Source: Octadecabacter sp. B2R22
GTDB taxonomy: Bacteria > Pseudomonadota > Alphaproteobacteria > Rhodobacterales > Rhodobacteraceae
Assembly (NCBI RefSeq): GCF_018861045.1
Contig: NZ_JAHKQJ010000007.1
Span: forward strand, 434,001 to 498,000
Direction: 5' to 3'
Length of the DNA: 64,000 nt
Below are positions 1 to 7,485 of the stretch, piece after piece (position 1 is the first letter of the stretch; each line of letters begins with the position of its first letter). The notes under the pieces are model-generated. The model was not told where the DNA came from, ran no database searches, and worked only from the letters and a program-made list of their open reading frames with translations. A program made the position numbers and the translations under genes.

Positions 1-1
1 C

Positions 2-238
2 GATCATGAGGTGATTTTTGCCAACGGCATCGCCGCTGAAAGCCTTTATTTGGGCCGTCAGGCGATTGAGACGATCCCATGCGCGGCCTTGGCCGAGATC
101 GGTTTGATCCTTGATCTGCCTGTCGACGACCTTGGGGATGCAACGAAGATGTCGCGTCCGGCACGCGGGTTTGTTCGGGGCAGACGGGCGGCAAAACTGA
201 TCGAACGTCATGCAAAGAACAGCCGCCCGATAATCTAG
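2..238 (+). CDS. Hint-domain protein, C-terminal fragment
   Basis: The reading frame is open from the first bases and ends in TAG, so this is the last 78 codons of a gene that starts outside the window. The segment DHEVIFANGIAAESLYLG resembles the end of Hint_2 (hedgehog/intein-like) domains, which are common in long secreted proteins of Rhodobacteraceae and typically end in a block of the form H-x-x-(I/V)-x-A-x-G-x-x-A-E-S. The remaining 60 residues are a basic tail. An internal GTG at 11 could be mistaken for a start. Family assignment rests on this one motif. Confidence 0.55.
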   Translation, partial: DHEVIFANGIAAESLYLGRQAIETIPCAALAEIGLILDLPVDDLGDATKMSRPARGFVRGRRAAKLIERHAKNSRPII

Positions 239-243
239 CCTGC

Positions 244-945
244 CTAAGCAACCTCGCGGCGTTCGACCTCTGCCAAAATCGGCAGGTGGTCTGACGCGTG
301 TCTGCCCTTTGCCTTTTGCGGAATATCAAGCATCCGGACTGACAGGCGGTGGCAATGGGCAACGCGGTCCAATGCGCCAAGCGGCAAGCTGGCAGGAAAC
401 GTGCGCCCCGGTGTCAGGATGGTATAGCGCCGTGCAAGTCGTCCCAGCCCGACTTTGCGGGACCATTCGTTAAAGTCACCCAAGATCACGGTGGGCCGTT
501 CTGGTAGGGCGTCCAGCTCTTCGCGGATGTGATCCAGTTGTGCACGGCGTGAATGGCGCAGCAACCCAAGGTGAACCCCAACGATGCGCAGATCGGGCAG
601 GTCAACGGCGACAGCGCCGCGGGGTTCTAACCCCGGCAACGGGTATCGGTGCACCTGCTGTGCAACCAGATCAGGCCGCGCAAGCAGGGCAATTCCATGC
701 CAGCCCAAGCTTACACCATTTTCAGCAACGGGGAGCGGCACAAGTGACGTGCGCTGCGCGATTGCATCACGCGGTAGGGCGGTTGGGCGTTTGCCTGTGC
801 GAAAATCGGCCTCTTGCAGAGCGACGATATCAGCATCAAACGACGCAATCGCATCCAGGACCCTCATTGGATCGCGGCGCAGGTCCATGCCGAGCCCTGC
901 ACGGATGTTATAGCTTGCCAATCTAAGGGGTGCGTCTGGTCTCAT
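244..945 (-). CDS. Endonuclease/exonuclease/phosphatase family protein
   Basis: A 233-residue cytosolic-looking protein with the metal-dependent phosphodiesterase/nuclease fold. Signature blocks appear in the usual order: LASYNIRAGLG (metal/phosphate Asn), VALQEAD (metal-binding Glu), GVHLGLLRHSRRAQL, VILGDFNEW (catalytic Asp and Asn) and the C-terminal SDHLPI (Asp-His pair). The frame is open 26 codons further upstream, but the ATG at 945 begins MRPDAPLRL just before the first motif and avoids overlap with the divergent gene. Substrate unknown; DNA, phospholipid or inositol phosphates are all possible within the family. Confidence 0.85.
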   Translation of the reverse strand: MRPDAPLRLASYNIRAGLGMDLRRDPMRVLDAIASFDADIVALQEADFRTGKRPTALPRDAIAQRTSLVPLPVAENGVSLGWHGIALLARPDLVAQQVHRYPLPGLEPRGAVAVDLPDLRIVGVHLGLLRHSRRAQLDHIREELDALPERPTVILGDFNEWSRKVGLGRLARRYTILTPGRTFPASLPLGALDRVAHCHRLSVRMLDIPQKAKGRHASDHLPILAEVERREVA

Positions 946-985
946 AACGTTTATATTGGGGTTAAGCTGGCAGAAAAGTAGGGCC

Positions 986-1627
986 ATGGCCAAATCAACT
1001 CCGAATTTTGTCGTATTAGCCATTCAAGCGGTGCTGGGCATGGAAGTCGTGACCGGTGTCATGACACAAAACTTTCCTGCAATCTTTGTGGCCTCTGTCA
1101 CCTTAGGTCTGACGTTCCTGCCAAGCAGGTTCGCGCGTTTCTTCGGGGTTTCCTTGCCGCGCACTGTGTTGGCCTCAATCGTCGTTTTCATCTTTGCAAC
1201 GCTGTTCTTGGGCGAGGTCGGGGACTTTTACGAAAAGTTCTGGTGGTGGGATGTTGCGCTGCACTTCATGTCCGCCCTGAGCTTTGGGGCGATGGGGTTC
1301 TTGTTGATTTTTATGCTGTTTGAGGGCGACCGTTACGCGGCCCCTGCATGGGCGCTTGCGACGCTGGCGTTTTGCGTCGGTATGTCCCTTGGTGGCCTTT
1401 GGGAAGTGTTTGAATATTCGATGGACTCACTCTTTGGTATGAACATGCAAAAATCCGGTCTCGACGACACAATGCAGGACCTGATTGTGGACGCCATTGG
1501 GGCCGCAATCGGTGCGTTTTCGGGGTATCTATATCTGAAGGGCCGCCAGTTAGGGGGGCTTGGTAAAATGCTGGAAGACTTCGTGCAGGCAAACGCGCGG
1601 TTTTACCGCAAGACGCCTAGAAAATAG
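986..1627 (+). CDS. Multi-pass inner-membrane protein, DUF2238/YjdF-like
   Basis: A 213-residue integral membrane protein with about six hydrophobic segments. The block WWDVALHFMSALSFGAMGF and the later GLWEVFEYSMDSLFG followed by DLIVDAIGAAIGA resemble the conserved His and Glu/Asp positions in YjdF/DUF2238 membrane proteins, whose function is unknown. The start is taken at ATG 986 (MAKSTPN), not at the in-frame TTG 30 bases upstream. It is divergent from the nuclease-fold gene with about 40 bp between starts. Short basic C-terminal tail. Confidence 0.75.
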   Translation: MAKSTPNFVVLAIQAVLGMEVVTGVMTQNFPAIFVASVTLGLTFLPSRFARFFGVSLPRTVLASIVVFIFATLFLGEVGDFYEKFWWWDVALHFMSALSFGAMGFLLIFMLFEGDRYAAPAWALATLAFCVGMSLGGLWEVFEYSMDSLFGMNMQKSGLDDTMQDLIVDAIGAAIGAFSGYLYLKGRQLGGLGKMLEDFVQANARFYRKTPRK

Positions 1628-1742
1628 ATGTATCAACCGTTTCGCTTCGTCCGAGACCATTCTATTTGCAGCTAATTTTATCGCTTAAGGCCTTGCTAAG
1701 CAGTGGTCGTTAATCGGGGTTTGCTTAGTAAGGAGTAAGCCT

Positions 1743-2090
1743 ATGATGAACAGTATCTCAACCCAGACCACCAGCATGATGCAACAGATGGGTGTCGGGC
1801 AGGCGCCCCCGCCGCCGCCACCGCCGCCCGAGGAGGGGACCTCCACCGGTAGCGCATCCGGCATGACGGACGTCCAAGAAAGCGGGCAGGGTGATCGCCC
1901 GCCGCCACCACCCCCGCCGTCCGATGGCGGCGGTCAAATGGGCGCGGAAACAAGCGGCATGGATGCGCAATCCATGTTGGAAGGCTTGTTTGAAGCCCTT
2001 GAGGACAGCGATGATGACGCGGCTGAAAGCTTGCTTGCTACTTTGACGGCAGCAACTGGTTACGCCGACGCGCAATCCGTGTTTGCTTAA
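1743..2090 (+). CDS. Small acidic protein with two polyproline tracts
   Basis: A 115-residue protein preceded by an excellent Shine-Dalgarno (AAGGAG, 1729-1734) and followed by a clear intrinsic terminator, so it is very likely a real single-gene unit. It has two uninterrupted proline runs, eight residues at about 22-29 and seven at about 56-62, separated by a Ser/Gly/Thr-rich linker, then an acidic C-terminal half (EALEDSDDDAAESLL) predicted helical. Such proline runs stall ribosomes without EF-P. No signal peptide or membrane segment is visible. I do not recognise the family. Confidence 0.75.
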   Translation: MMNSISTQTTSMMQQMGVGQAPPPPPPPPEEGTSTGSASGMTDVQESGQGDRPPPPPPPSDGGGQMGAETSGMDAQSMLEGLFEALEDSDDDAAESLLATLTAATGYADAQSVFA

Positions 2091-2105
2091 GTGATCTTGT
2101 AAGGG

Positions 2106-2132
2106 CGGGCACCCCCAAAGGGTGCCCGTTTT
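2106..2132 (+). terminator. Intrinsic terminator of the polyproline gene
   Basis: A perfect 9-bp GC-rich stem (CGGGCACCC / GGGTGCCCG) with a 5-nt loop is followed by TTTT. It starts 15 nt after the stop codon. The opposite strand has no T-run, so it serves the plus-strand gene. Confidence 0.85.
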
Positions 2133-2133
2133 A

Positions 2134-2619
2134 CTACCCCTTTAGGGACACGAACCGCCCGGCCTGAAACAGCAGCGGCAACCCGTCACGAGATTGCGCC
2201 CGCGTCACGCGACCAATCAGGATCACATGATCTCCGGCGTCATGCTCTGCTTCTAGCGTGCATTCGAACCGCGCCAGACATCCGTTGATCAAGGGCACAT
2301 CGTGGTCACCGGTTTCCCAGTCCAGTGTTGAGAACGCAGACCGGTCCTTGGTGAAATCGTTGCAACATTCCTGTTGATGGCTGTCCAACACATGGATCGC
2401 AAAATGCGGCGCGCCCGAGAAATAGTCGAACCGTTTGGACCCCTTGGCAGGGGACCACAGCACCAAAGGCGGATCGAGCGAGACCGAAGCAAAGCTATTG
2501 GCTGTGATGCCGATCGGGCCGTCCGCAGACGGCACCGTCACGACAGTCACACCCGTGGCATAGGCGCCAAGGGCCGTGCGAAACGCACGTTGATCCTGAA
2601 CAGGGTCGAACGGGGTCAC
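2134..2619 (-). CDS. Flavin reductase family protein (NAD(P)H:FMN oxidoreductase)
   Basis: A 161-residue protein with the flavin reductase-like split-barrel fold. Typical blocks are FRTALGAYATGVTVVT near the N-terminus, PIGITANSFASVSLDPPLV for flavin binding and HVILIGRVTRA near the C-terminus. Such enzymes supply reduced FMN to a partner monooxygenase. It begins with GTG immediately after the stop of the aldo/keto reductase, with no gap, and is the third gene of an operon whose first gene is an SsuD-like FMN-dependent monooxygenase, which fits a two-component system. Confidence 0.9.
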   Translation of the reverse strand: MTPFDPVQDQRAFRTALGAYATGVTVVTVPSADGPIGITANSFASVSLDPPLVLWSPAKGSKRFDYFSGAPHFAIHVLDSHQQECCNDFTKDRSAFSTLDWETGDHDVPLINGCLARFECTLEAEHDAGDHVILIGRVTRAQSRDGLPLLFQAGRFVSLKG

Positions 2620-3504
2620 TTAAGCAACCTCATGACCGAGTGCTGCTTCGTAGAGTTTGAACCAAGTTGTGCGGCTCATGTCTACTTTAAAAGCATCAGA
2701 GAAGCCTCTGATACGGCTCAAGTTATTGGTTCCCATTACGGGCATGATTTTGGACGGGTGCGCAAGCAACCATGCAACGGCAACGGCCGCGCGATCCACG
2801 CCATTTTCGCCGGCGACGTCATCCATCACACGGCCAAGGGCATTGTTCTCAGTCATCAACGCTCCGCCGCCCAGCGGAGACCACGCCATCGGCGCGATGC
2901 TGCGTTCTTGCAGAAACGCGAGGTCACCATTGGTCAGGGCGTCATGGGCCGAGAGGGACACTTCGATCTGGTTGGTGACCAGCTGTGTTTTCATCGCCGA
3001 TTGCAAAAGCGTCCAGTCATGCAGTTTGAAGTTGGACACACCCACGGCGCGCACTTTGCCCGATGCAACAACCTCATCCAGTGCTGCACCCGTTTCATGG
3101 TGATCCATCAGCGGATCGGGGCGGTGGATCAACAAAACATCGATCTTATCGAGCCCCATCAGCCGCAAAGAATGGTCAACAGACGCGAGGATATGTTCGC
3201 GGCTGGTGTCATAGTATTTGCCAGGTGCGTTTTCATAACGACCCGCTGGGATCAGGATATCGCATTTGGTGACAACTTCGATCTGGTCCTTAATGGACTG
3301 GGTCAGGCCCGCGCCCATGATTTCCTCGGCCATGTAACCGCCGTAGATGTCGGCTTGGTCCATCGTCGTGATGCCTTGCTGAAGGCAGGCCTCGATCTTG
3401 GCTTGAACGGTTTTGGGGGATGTGTCGTCCACATCGCCAAGCCGCCACATGCCGTAAACCATACGAGAAAGTGAGAGGTCTTTTGTTAGGTTAACACGTT
3501 CCAT
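2620..3504 (-). CDS. Aldo/keto reductase
   Basis: A 294-residue NAD(P)H-dependent oxidoreductase of the TIM-barrel aldo/keto reductase family, YdhF-like. The catalytic tetrad is visible as Asp49, Tyr54 (in DQADIYGGY), Lys80 and His127 (LLIHRPD). The C-terminal cofactor region includes PVMGTNN. Its ATG overlaps the TAA of the upstream monooxygenase by one base (TAATG), and its stop abuts the flavin reductase start, so the three are translationally coupled. It probably reduces the carbonyl product of the monooxygenase, or acts on the same substrate pathway; the substrate is unknown. Confidence 0.9.
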   Translation of the reverse strand: MERVNLTKDLSLSRMVYGMWRLGDVDDTSPKTVQAKIEACLQQGITTMDQADIYGGYMAEEIMGAGLTQSIKDQIEVVTKCDILIPAGRYENAPGKYYDTSREHILASVDHSLRLMGLDKIDVLLIHRPDPLMDHHETGAALDEVVASGKVRAVGVSNFKLHDWTLLQSAMKTQLVTNQIEVSLSAHDALTNGDLAFLQERSIAPMAWSPLGGGALMTENNALGRVMDDVAGENGVDRAAVAVAWLLAHPSKIMPVMGTNNLSRIRGFSDAFKVDMSRTTWFKLYEAALGHEVA

Positions 3505-4658
3505 TAGATGCGAGGTCCATTTCCGAGAGGGGTTGCAGGGGTGTCACTTGGCACGCGGCCATATGCATGGGGAAGAGAGCAGGTTTCAAGCTCTGGCATG
3601 ACCAATTTACCGAAGTATTTGGCTTCGTCGATGTGCGGGTAGCCCGAGAAGATGAACGAACGGATGCCCATCTTGCGGTAGTTTTCGATTTTGGACAGCA
3701 CTTGGTCGGCGGACCCAACCAGCGCCGCACCACAGCCAGAACGCGCGCGACCAACACCGGTCCAAAGGTTTGGTTCAACGTAGCCGAATTTATCGGCCAG
3801 TTCCCGTGCCTTAGCTTGGTGCGAGACACCAAGCGATATGCTGTCATGTGCGCGATCGCGGATCAGCTTACCGTATTCATCATCCAGCTTGCTGACCAGA
3901 TGGTCGGCGTATTCGCGGGCCTCTGCCTCTGTGTCGCGCACGATCATATGGACGCGCAGCCCGTAATCCAGCGTGCGGTTGTAGCGTTCGGCGACTGCAT
4001 TGACGTCTTTCATTCGCTGGGCAAGGTTTTCTTCCGGTTCTGGCCACATCAGGTAGACGTCGCAGTGTTCACCACACAGCTCAAGCGCGGCGGGGGAGTA
4101 GCCGCCAAAATACAACAATGGACCGCCTGTTTGATACGGCGTCGCTGGGGCGGTTGGCACGCCTTTGAATTGGTAGACTTCGCCGTCGTGGTTGATTTCG
4201 TCCTGCGTCCACGCCTGTTTGAGGATTTGCACGACCTCGCGAGAGCGCTGATACCGAAATCCGCTTTCGGCCACTTCGCCGGGGAAATCCGATGAGATGA
4301 CGTTGAGCGTCAGGCGACCCTTCATCATGTGATCAAGGGTGGCGACAGTGCGGGCCAGCATGATCGGCTGCATTTCACCGCAGCGGATCGCTGCGAGCAT
4401 GTTGATTTTCTCGGTGAGGGGCGCCATGCCCGCGACGAAACTTAGCGTGTCCTGACCAACTTGGTAGCTGGACGGCGCCAACACATTGCGAAAGCCTTGC
4501 TTTTCGGCCTCAAGCACGATGTCGCGGCAGTGTTCCCATGACGAACGCAACGCGCCATCTGGTACACCGAGGTAGGCGTAATCATCTGAACACAAAGCGG
4601 AAAACCAGCTAACTTCGGATGCTGTTAGGTCGGCGGATGTTACAGGTACGACTGTCAT
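3504..4658 (-). CDS. LLM-class flavin-dependent monooxygenase (SsuD-like)
   Basis: A 384-residue bacterial-luciferase-like monooxygenase of the alkanesulfonate monooxygenase group. Features seen are NVLAPSSYQVGQDTLSF, the FMN/substrate block DHMMKGRLTLNVISSDFPGE, LLYFGGYSPAALELC, and GVGRARSGCGAALVGSADQV near the C-terminus. A strong GAGGAGGG ribosome site precedes the ATG. First gene of a coupled operon with an aldo/keto reductase and flavin reductase, divergent from a GntR regulator. It could cleave C-S bonds of sulfonates, but the substrate cannot be read from sequence, and LLM enzymes also oxidise pyrimidines, chelators and alkanes. Confidence 0.85.
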   Translation of the reverse strand: MTVVPVTSADLTASEVSWFSALCSDDYAYLGVPDGALRSSWEHCRDIVLEAEKQGFRNVLAPSSYQVGQDTLSFVAGMAPLTEKINMLAAIRCGEMQPIMLARTVATLDHMMKGRLTLNVISSDFPGEVAESGFRYQRSREVVQILKQAWTQDEINHDGEVYQFKGVPTAPATPYQTGGPLLYFGGYSPAALELCGEHCDVYLMWPEPEENLAQRMKDVNAVAERYNRTLDYGLRVHMIVRDTEAEAREYADHLVSKLDDEYGKLIRDRAHDSISLGVSHQAKARELADKFGYVEPNLWTGVGRARSGCGAALVGSADQVLSKIENYRKMGIRSFIFSGYPHIDEAKYFGKLVMPELETCSLPHAYGRVPSDTPATPLGNGPRI

Positions 4659-4712
4659 GATTCCCTCCTCGTGAGATAAGTTCTGGGGCCTTGCGTAGCA
4701 CTCTACTTGCTG

Positions 4713-4732
4713 TGTATCAATCCTGTATCAAT
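4713..4732. promoter_or_regulatory. Candidate GntR operator: tandem TGTATCAAT repeats
   Basis: Two identical 9-mers TGTATCAAT lie at 4713-4721 and 4724-4732, exactly 11 bp apart, so on the same DNA face. They sit in the roughly 100-bp divergent promoter region between the monooxygenase operon and the GntR gene, 29 bp upstream of the latter. The repeats are seen directly; operator function is inferred. Confidence 0.45.
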
Positions 4733-4760
4733 TTTGGATCGCTGTAATAGGGAGGCGAAC

Positions 4761-5471
4761 ATGACAGACCGTGAACGTCCCACAGCGCTGCCAAAATACG
4801 TGCAAATTTCCGAAATGCTTGTGCGGGATATCGCGGCCGGTCGTTTGGCCGATGGCGCACGTTTGCCGCCAGAACGAGAGATGGCCGACAGCTTGGGCAT
4901 CGCAGTGGGAACCCTGCGCCACGCCTTGGAGGTTTTGGAGGAGAAGAAGCTTCTGGAACGGGTGCAGGGGTCTGGCAATTATGTGCGCGCACGTGGCGAT
5001 GTGCCTGCGATCTATCGCTTCTTGCGGATCGAACGAAAGCAGGGCGGCGGTTTGCCAACGGCTGAGGTGCTGTCGATTGATCATATGGCAGCGCCAAGTG
5101 AGGCATCGTTCCAAGACCCCAACGGGTTCAGGTTTCGCCGCTTGCGGTTTATGGACGCCGTACCCGCCGCGATGGAAGAAATCTGGCTGGATGGTGCGGT
5201 GACGGATCATGTTGATGAAAGTGCAGTTTCAGAAAGCCTGTATCATTATTATTCAAGCGTTCTGGGCGTCGTCATCACCAGCGCGCAAGATCATATCAAC
5301 GTCGATGCGACACCGGATTGGGTTGACCCACGGTTCGGGCTGTCCGCCGGAGAGATGGCCGGATATATCGAACGAATTGGCCGAAATCACGCCGGACGGA
5401 TCGTAGAATTTTCTCGAACTTGGTTTGATCCAAGCGAAATCAATTACGTCTCAAGACTAGGAAAGAACTGA
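4761..5471 (+). CDS. GntR-family transcriptional regulator, HutC/UTRA type
   Basis: A 236-residue repressor-type regulator. The N-terminal winged helix covers about residues 10-75 (LPKYVQISEMLVRDIAAGRL, LPPEREMADSLGIAVGTLR, then the wing VQGSGNYVRA). The C-terminal ligand-binding UTRA domain spans about 90-230, with the typical RRLRFMDAVPAAMEEIWLD and a terminal EFSRTWFDP. The start at 4761 is chosen because GGAGG lies 6-10 nt upstream; the frame is open 18 codons further up. It is divergent from the monooxygenase operon and 5 bp ahead of a dehydrogenase, so it probably controls both in response to their substrate. Confidence 0.9.
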   Translation: MTDRERPTALPKYVQISEMLVRDIAAGRLADGARLPPEREMADSLGIAVGTLRHALEVLEEKKLLERVQGSGNYVRARGDVPAIYRFLRIERKQGGGLPTAEVLSIDHMAAPSEASFQDPNGFRFRRLRFMDAVPAAMEEIWLDGAVTDHVDESAVSESLYHYYSSVLGVVITSAQDHINVDATPDWVDPRFGLSAGEMAGYIERIGRNHAGRIVEFSRTWFDPSEINYVSRLGKN

Positions 5472-5476
5472 CCTCG

Positions 5477-6580
5477 ATGGACATGGTGAACTACGGAATT
5501 ATTGGCTGCGGTATGATGGCCCACGAGCACATCCAAAATATCGCATTGCTGCCCCACGGCCGTGTGTCGGTTGTTTTTGATCCTGTGCGCGAACTGGCCG
5601 AAGCCGCCGCCGAACTGGCAGGTCATTGCGGGGCCGCACCAGCCCATATTGCAGATACGCTTGAGGACCTGCTGGCACATGCGGATTTGGATGCTGTTGT
5701 GATCGTTAGCCCGAACCACATTCACGCCGAACAGTTGCGCCAAATCGTTGCGACGCGCCCATTGCCCATCCTGTGTGAAAAACCCCTCTATACCGATCCG
5801 TCAGACAAAGCAGAGCTCATTTCTCTTTTTGAGGAGTATCCCCATCCCGTTTGGATCGCGATGGAATACCGCTACATGCCACCCGTTGCGGCGCTGATTG
5901 AACAAGCCGAATCTGCGACAGGCGGGATCGCGATGCTCACGATCCGCGAACACCGCTTTCCGTTCTTGCCCAAGATCGGCGACTGGAACCGGTTCAACGA
6001 AAACACAGGCGGCACTTTGGTTGAAAAATGTTGCCACTTCTTTGACCTTATGCGTTTGATCTTGAAGGCAGAACCTGTGCGGGTCATGGCCAGTGCGGGG
6101 CAGACACTGAACCACAAAGACGAGACTTATGATGGACGTGTCCCTGACATTTGGGACAACGGCTATGTGATTGTTGATTTCGACAATGGCAGCCGCGCGA
6201 TGCTTGAGCTTTGCATGTTCGCCGAGGGCGCGCAGTACCAAGAAGAAATCAGCGCCGTTGGGCCAAAGGGTAAGATCGAATGCCGCGTTCCGGGACCAGG
6301 GCGGTTCTGGCCTACCGATCTTGGCCCTGCGCCGATACCGCAATTGATTGTCAGCCCGCGCGCGCCCAAAGGGCCGACTTTGGTCGAAATTCCCGTTGAT
6401 CCGACGCTTCTGGAAGCAGGCGATCACAACGGATCGACGTTCTACCAACACCAGCGGTTCAACGCCGTTGTGCGCGGGCAGGGTGCAGTCGAGGTGACAG
6501 TCAGCGATGGCGCCAAAGCCGTGGCCATGGGGATCGCGGCACAAGAAAGCGCGAAAACGGGGCAGGCCGTGGACCTTTAG
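5477..6580 (+). CDS. Gfo/Idh/MocA-family NAD(P)-dependent oxidoreductase
   Basis: A 367-residue dehydrogenase. The Rossmann dinucleotide motif GIIGCGMMAH is at residues 7-16, the family hallmark Glu101-Lys102-Pro103 (CEKPLYTD) carries the catalytic lysine, and TGGTLVEKCCHFFDL contains the conserved substrate-site residues of the C-terminal domain. Members act on sugars, inositols, biliverdin and similar compounds. It starts 5 bp after the GntR stop and is therefore co-transcribed with its likely regulator. It may process the same unknown substrate as the divergent monooxygenase operon. Confidence 0.85.
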   Translation: MDMVNYGIIGCGMMAHEHIQNIALLPHGRVSVVFDPVRELAEAAAELAGHCGAAPAHIADTLEDLLAHADLDAVVIVSPNHIHAEQLRQIVATRPLPILCEKPLYTDPSDKAELISLFEEYPHPVWIAMEYRYMPPVAALIEQAESATGGIAMLTIREHRFPFLPKIGDWNRFNENTGGTLVEKCCHFFDLMRLILKAEPVRVMASAGQTLNHKDETYDGRVPDIWDNGYVIVDFDNGSRAMLELCMFAEGAQYQEEISAVGPKGKIECRVPGPGRFWPTDLGPAPIPQLIVSPRAPKGPTLVEIPVDPTLLEAGDHNGSTFYQHQRFNAVVRGQGAVEVTVSDGAKAVAMGIAAQESAKTGQAVDL

Positions 6581-6587
6581 GGATCAG

Positions 6588-6660
6588 CGGCTAACGTCCG
6601 CAATGCGGACTTTTAAGACATTCGCTGCTTTGCAGCCAATGGCCGGTTTTGGTGCATCGC
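6588..6660. repeat. Degenerate intergenic repeat, copy A
   Basis: A noncoding stretch after the dehydrogenase gene contains the hairpin-like GTCCGCAATGCGGAC followed by AGACATTCGCTGC and a GTTTTGGTGCA block. The same word sets recur in intergenic DNA near 9.8, 10.9 and 29.3 kb. The rest of the 221-bp gap up to 6801 shows no convincing gene. Confidence 0.5.
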
Positions 6661-6801
6661 GACGCAGCTTAACATGCGCAGTTCGTTCTCAATACAAGCT
6701 TCCGGCAAGGAGCGATATTGTTGGTGACAAACGTTTCAGACGGTCTGCGCACCGACAATCGACCTTTCATGCGCTGCATTCATCACATTGATTTAGCCCT
6801 G

Positions 6802-7485
6802 TCATAGAAGCTCTTGCAAATGCCATGCGAGAACTTGGTTGCTAGACATCACCGGCTTGCCAACTTTATCCTGAATCTTGTCGAGGACATCAAGCGTACG
6901 CAAGTTTGTGCATGACAGGAATATAGCGTCAAAATTTCCCTTAAGATTTGCGGCAGCATCATGCACGCTAGATGGGTCGATCCGAACGACATTATACTCT
7001 AGGGGTTCATCAAAACTCGCGAAGGCTGTGACATTGATTCCATTTGCAGCCAGTACATCGCGCAGCTTTTGTGAGACTTCACGGATATAAGGACTGATCA
7101 TGCCAAGCCGTGTGATGTTCTGCGCCCGGCATGTGGCGATCAGGGCGGAGACCGGCTCTGTCACGGCTGCCGTTGTGGCACCTTTCCGGATCAGTTCGGC
7201 GATTTTGGGACGTCCAATTTCGGCAGACCCCGACGTGCACCCATAGGCCACAGCATCAAATTTAATGCCCGCAGGAAATAGCTGCGCTGCACCCGTCAAC
7301 GACTGTGTCATCGCTGCCAACGTCTTGGTCGAGACTGAGGTGCCTGACGGCACCCGAGACACCAGAACGTTGACATTGTCTGGCAAGATCCTGCGCATGT
7401 CTGCCTCTATTGTCTCATCCGCTTGTAAGACGATCAATCCAATTGTCTTCCATGTCGTTGGGATGATTTTGTAGGGCAATGCCAT
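6802..7485 (-). CDS. Asp/Glu racemase superfamily protein (maleate isomerase/AMDase-like)
   Basis: A 227-residue protein of the cofactor-independent racemase/decarboxylase fold. Two active-site cysteines are evident, Cys83 in AYGCTSGSAEIG and Cys192 in LSCTNLRTLDVLD, the pattern of maleate cis-trans isomerase, arylmalonate decarboxylase and the EutA-type proteins of ectoine utilisation. Its ATG overlaps the stop of the upstream M24 gene by one base (TAATG). Last gene of a three-gene operon with a peptidase-like hydrolase and a PLP lyase, so it probably acts on an amino-acid-derived dicarboxylate or amide. The specific reaction is not assigned. Confidence 0.75.
   Translation of the reverse strand: MALPYKIIPTTWKTIGLIVLQADETIEADMRRILPDNVNVLVSRVPSGTSVSTKTLAAMTQSLTGAAQLFPAGIKFDAVAYGCTSGSAEIGRPKIAELIRKGATTAAVTEPVSALIATCRAQNITRLGMISPYIREVSQKLRDVLAANGINVTAFASFDEPLEYNVVRIDPSSVHDAAANLKGNFDAIFLSCTNLRTLDVLDKIQDKVGKPVMSSNQVLAWHLQELL

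Noticed and set aside
6507-6791. Frame of 94 codons overlapping the end of the Gfo/Idh/MocA gene and running into the repeat
   Set aside because: It reads through a repeat copy, lacks a ribosome site and has no conserved features.
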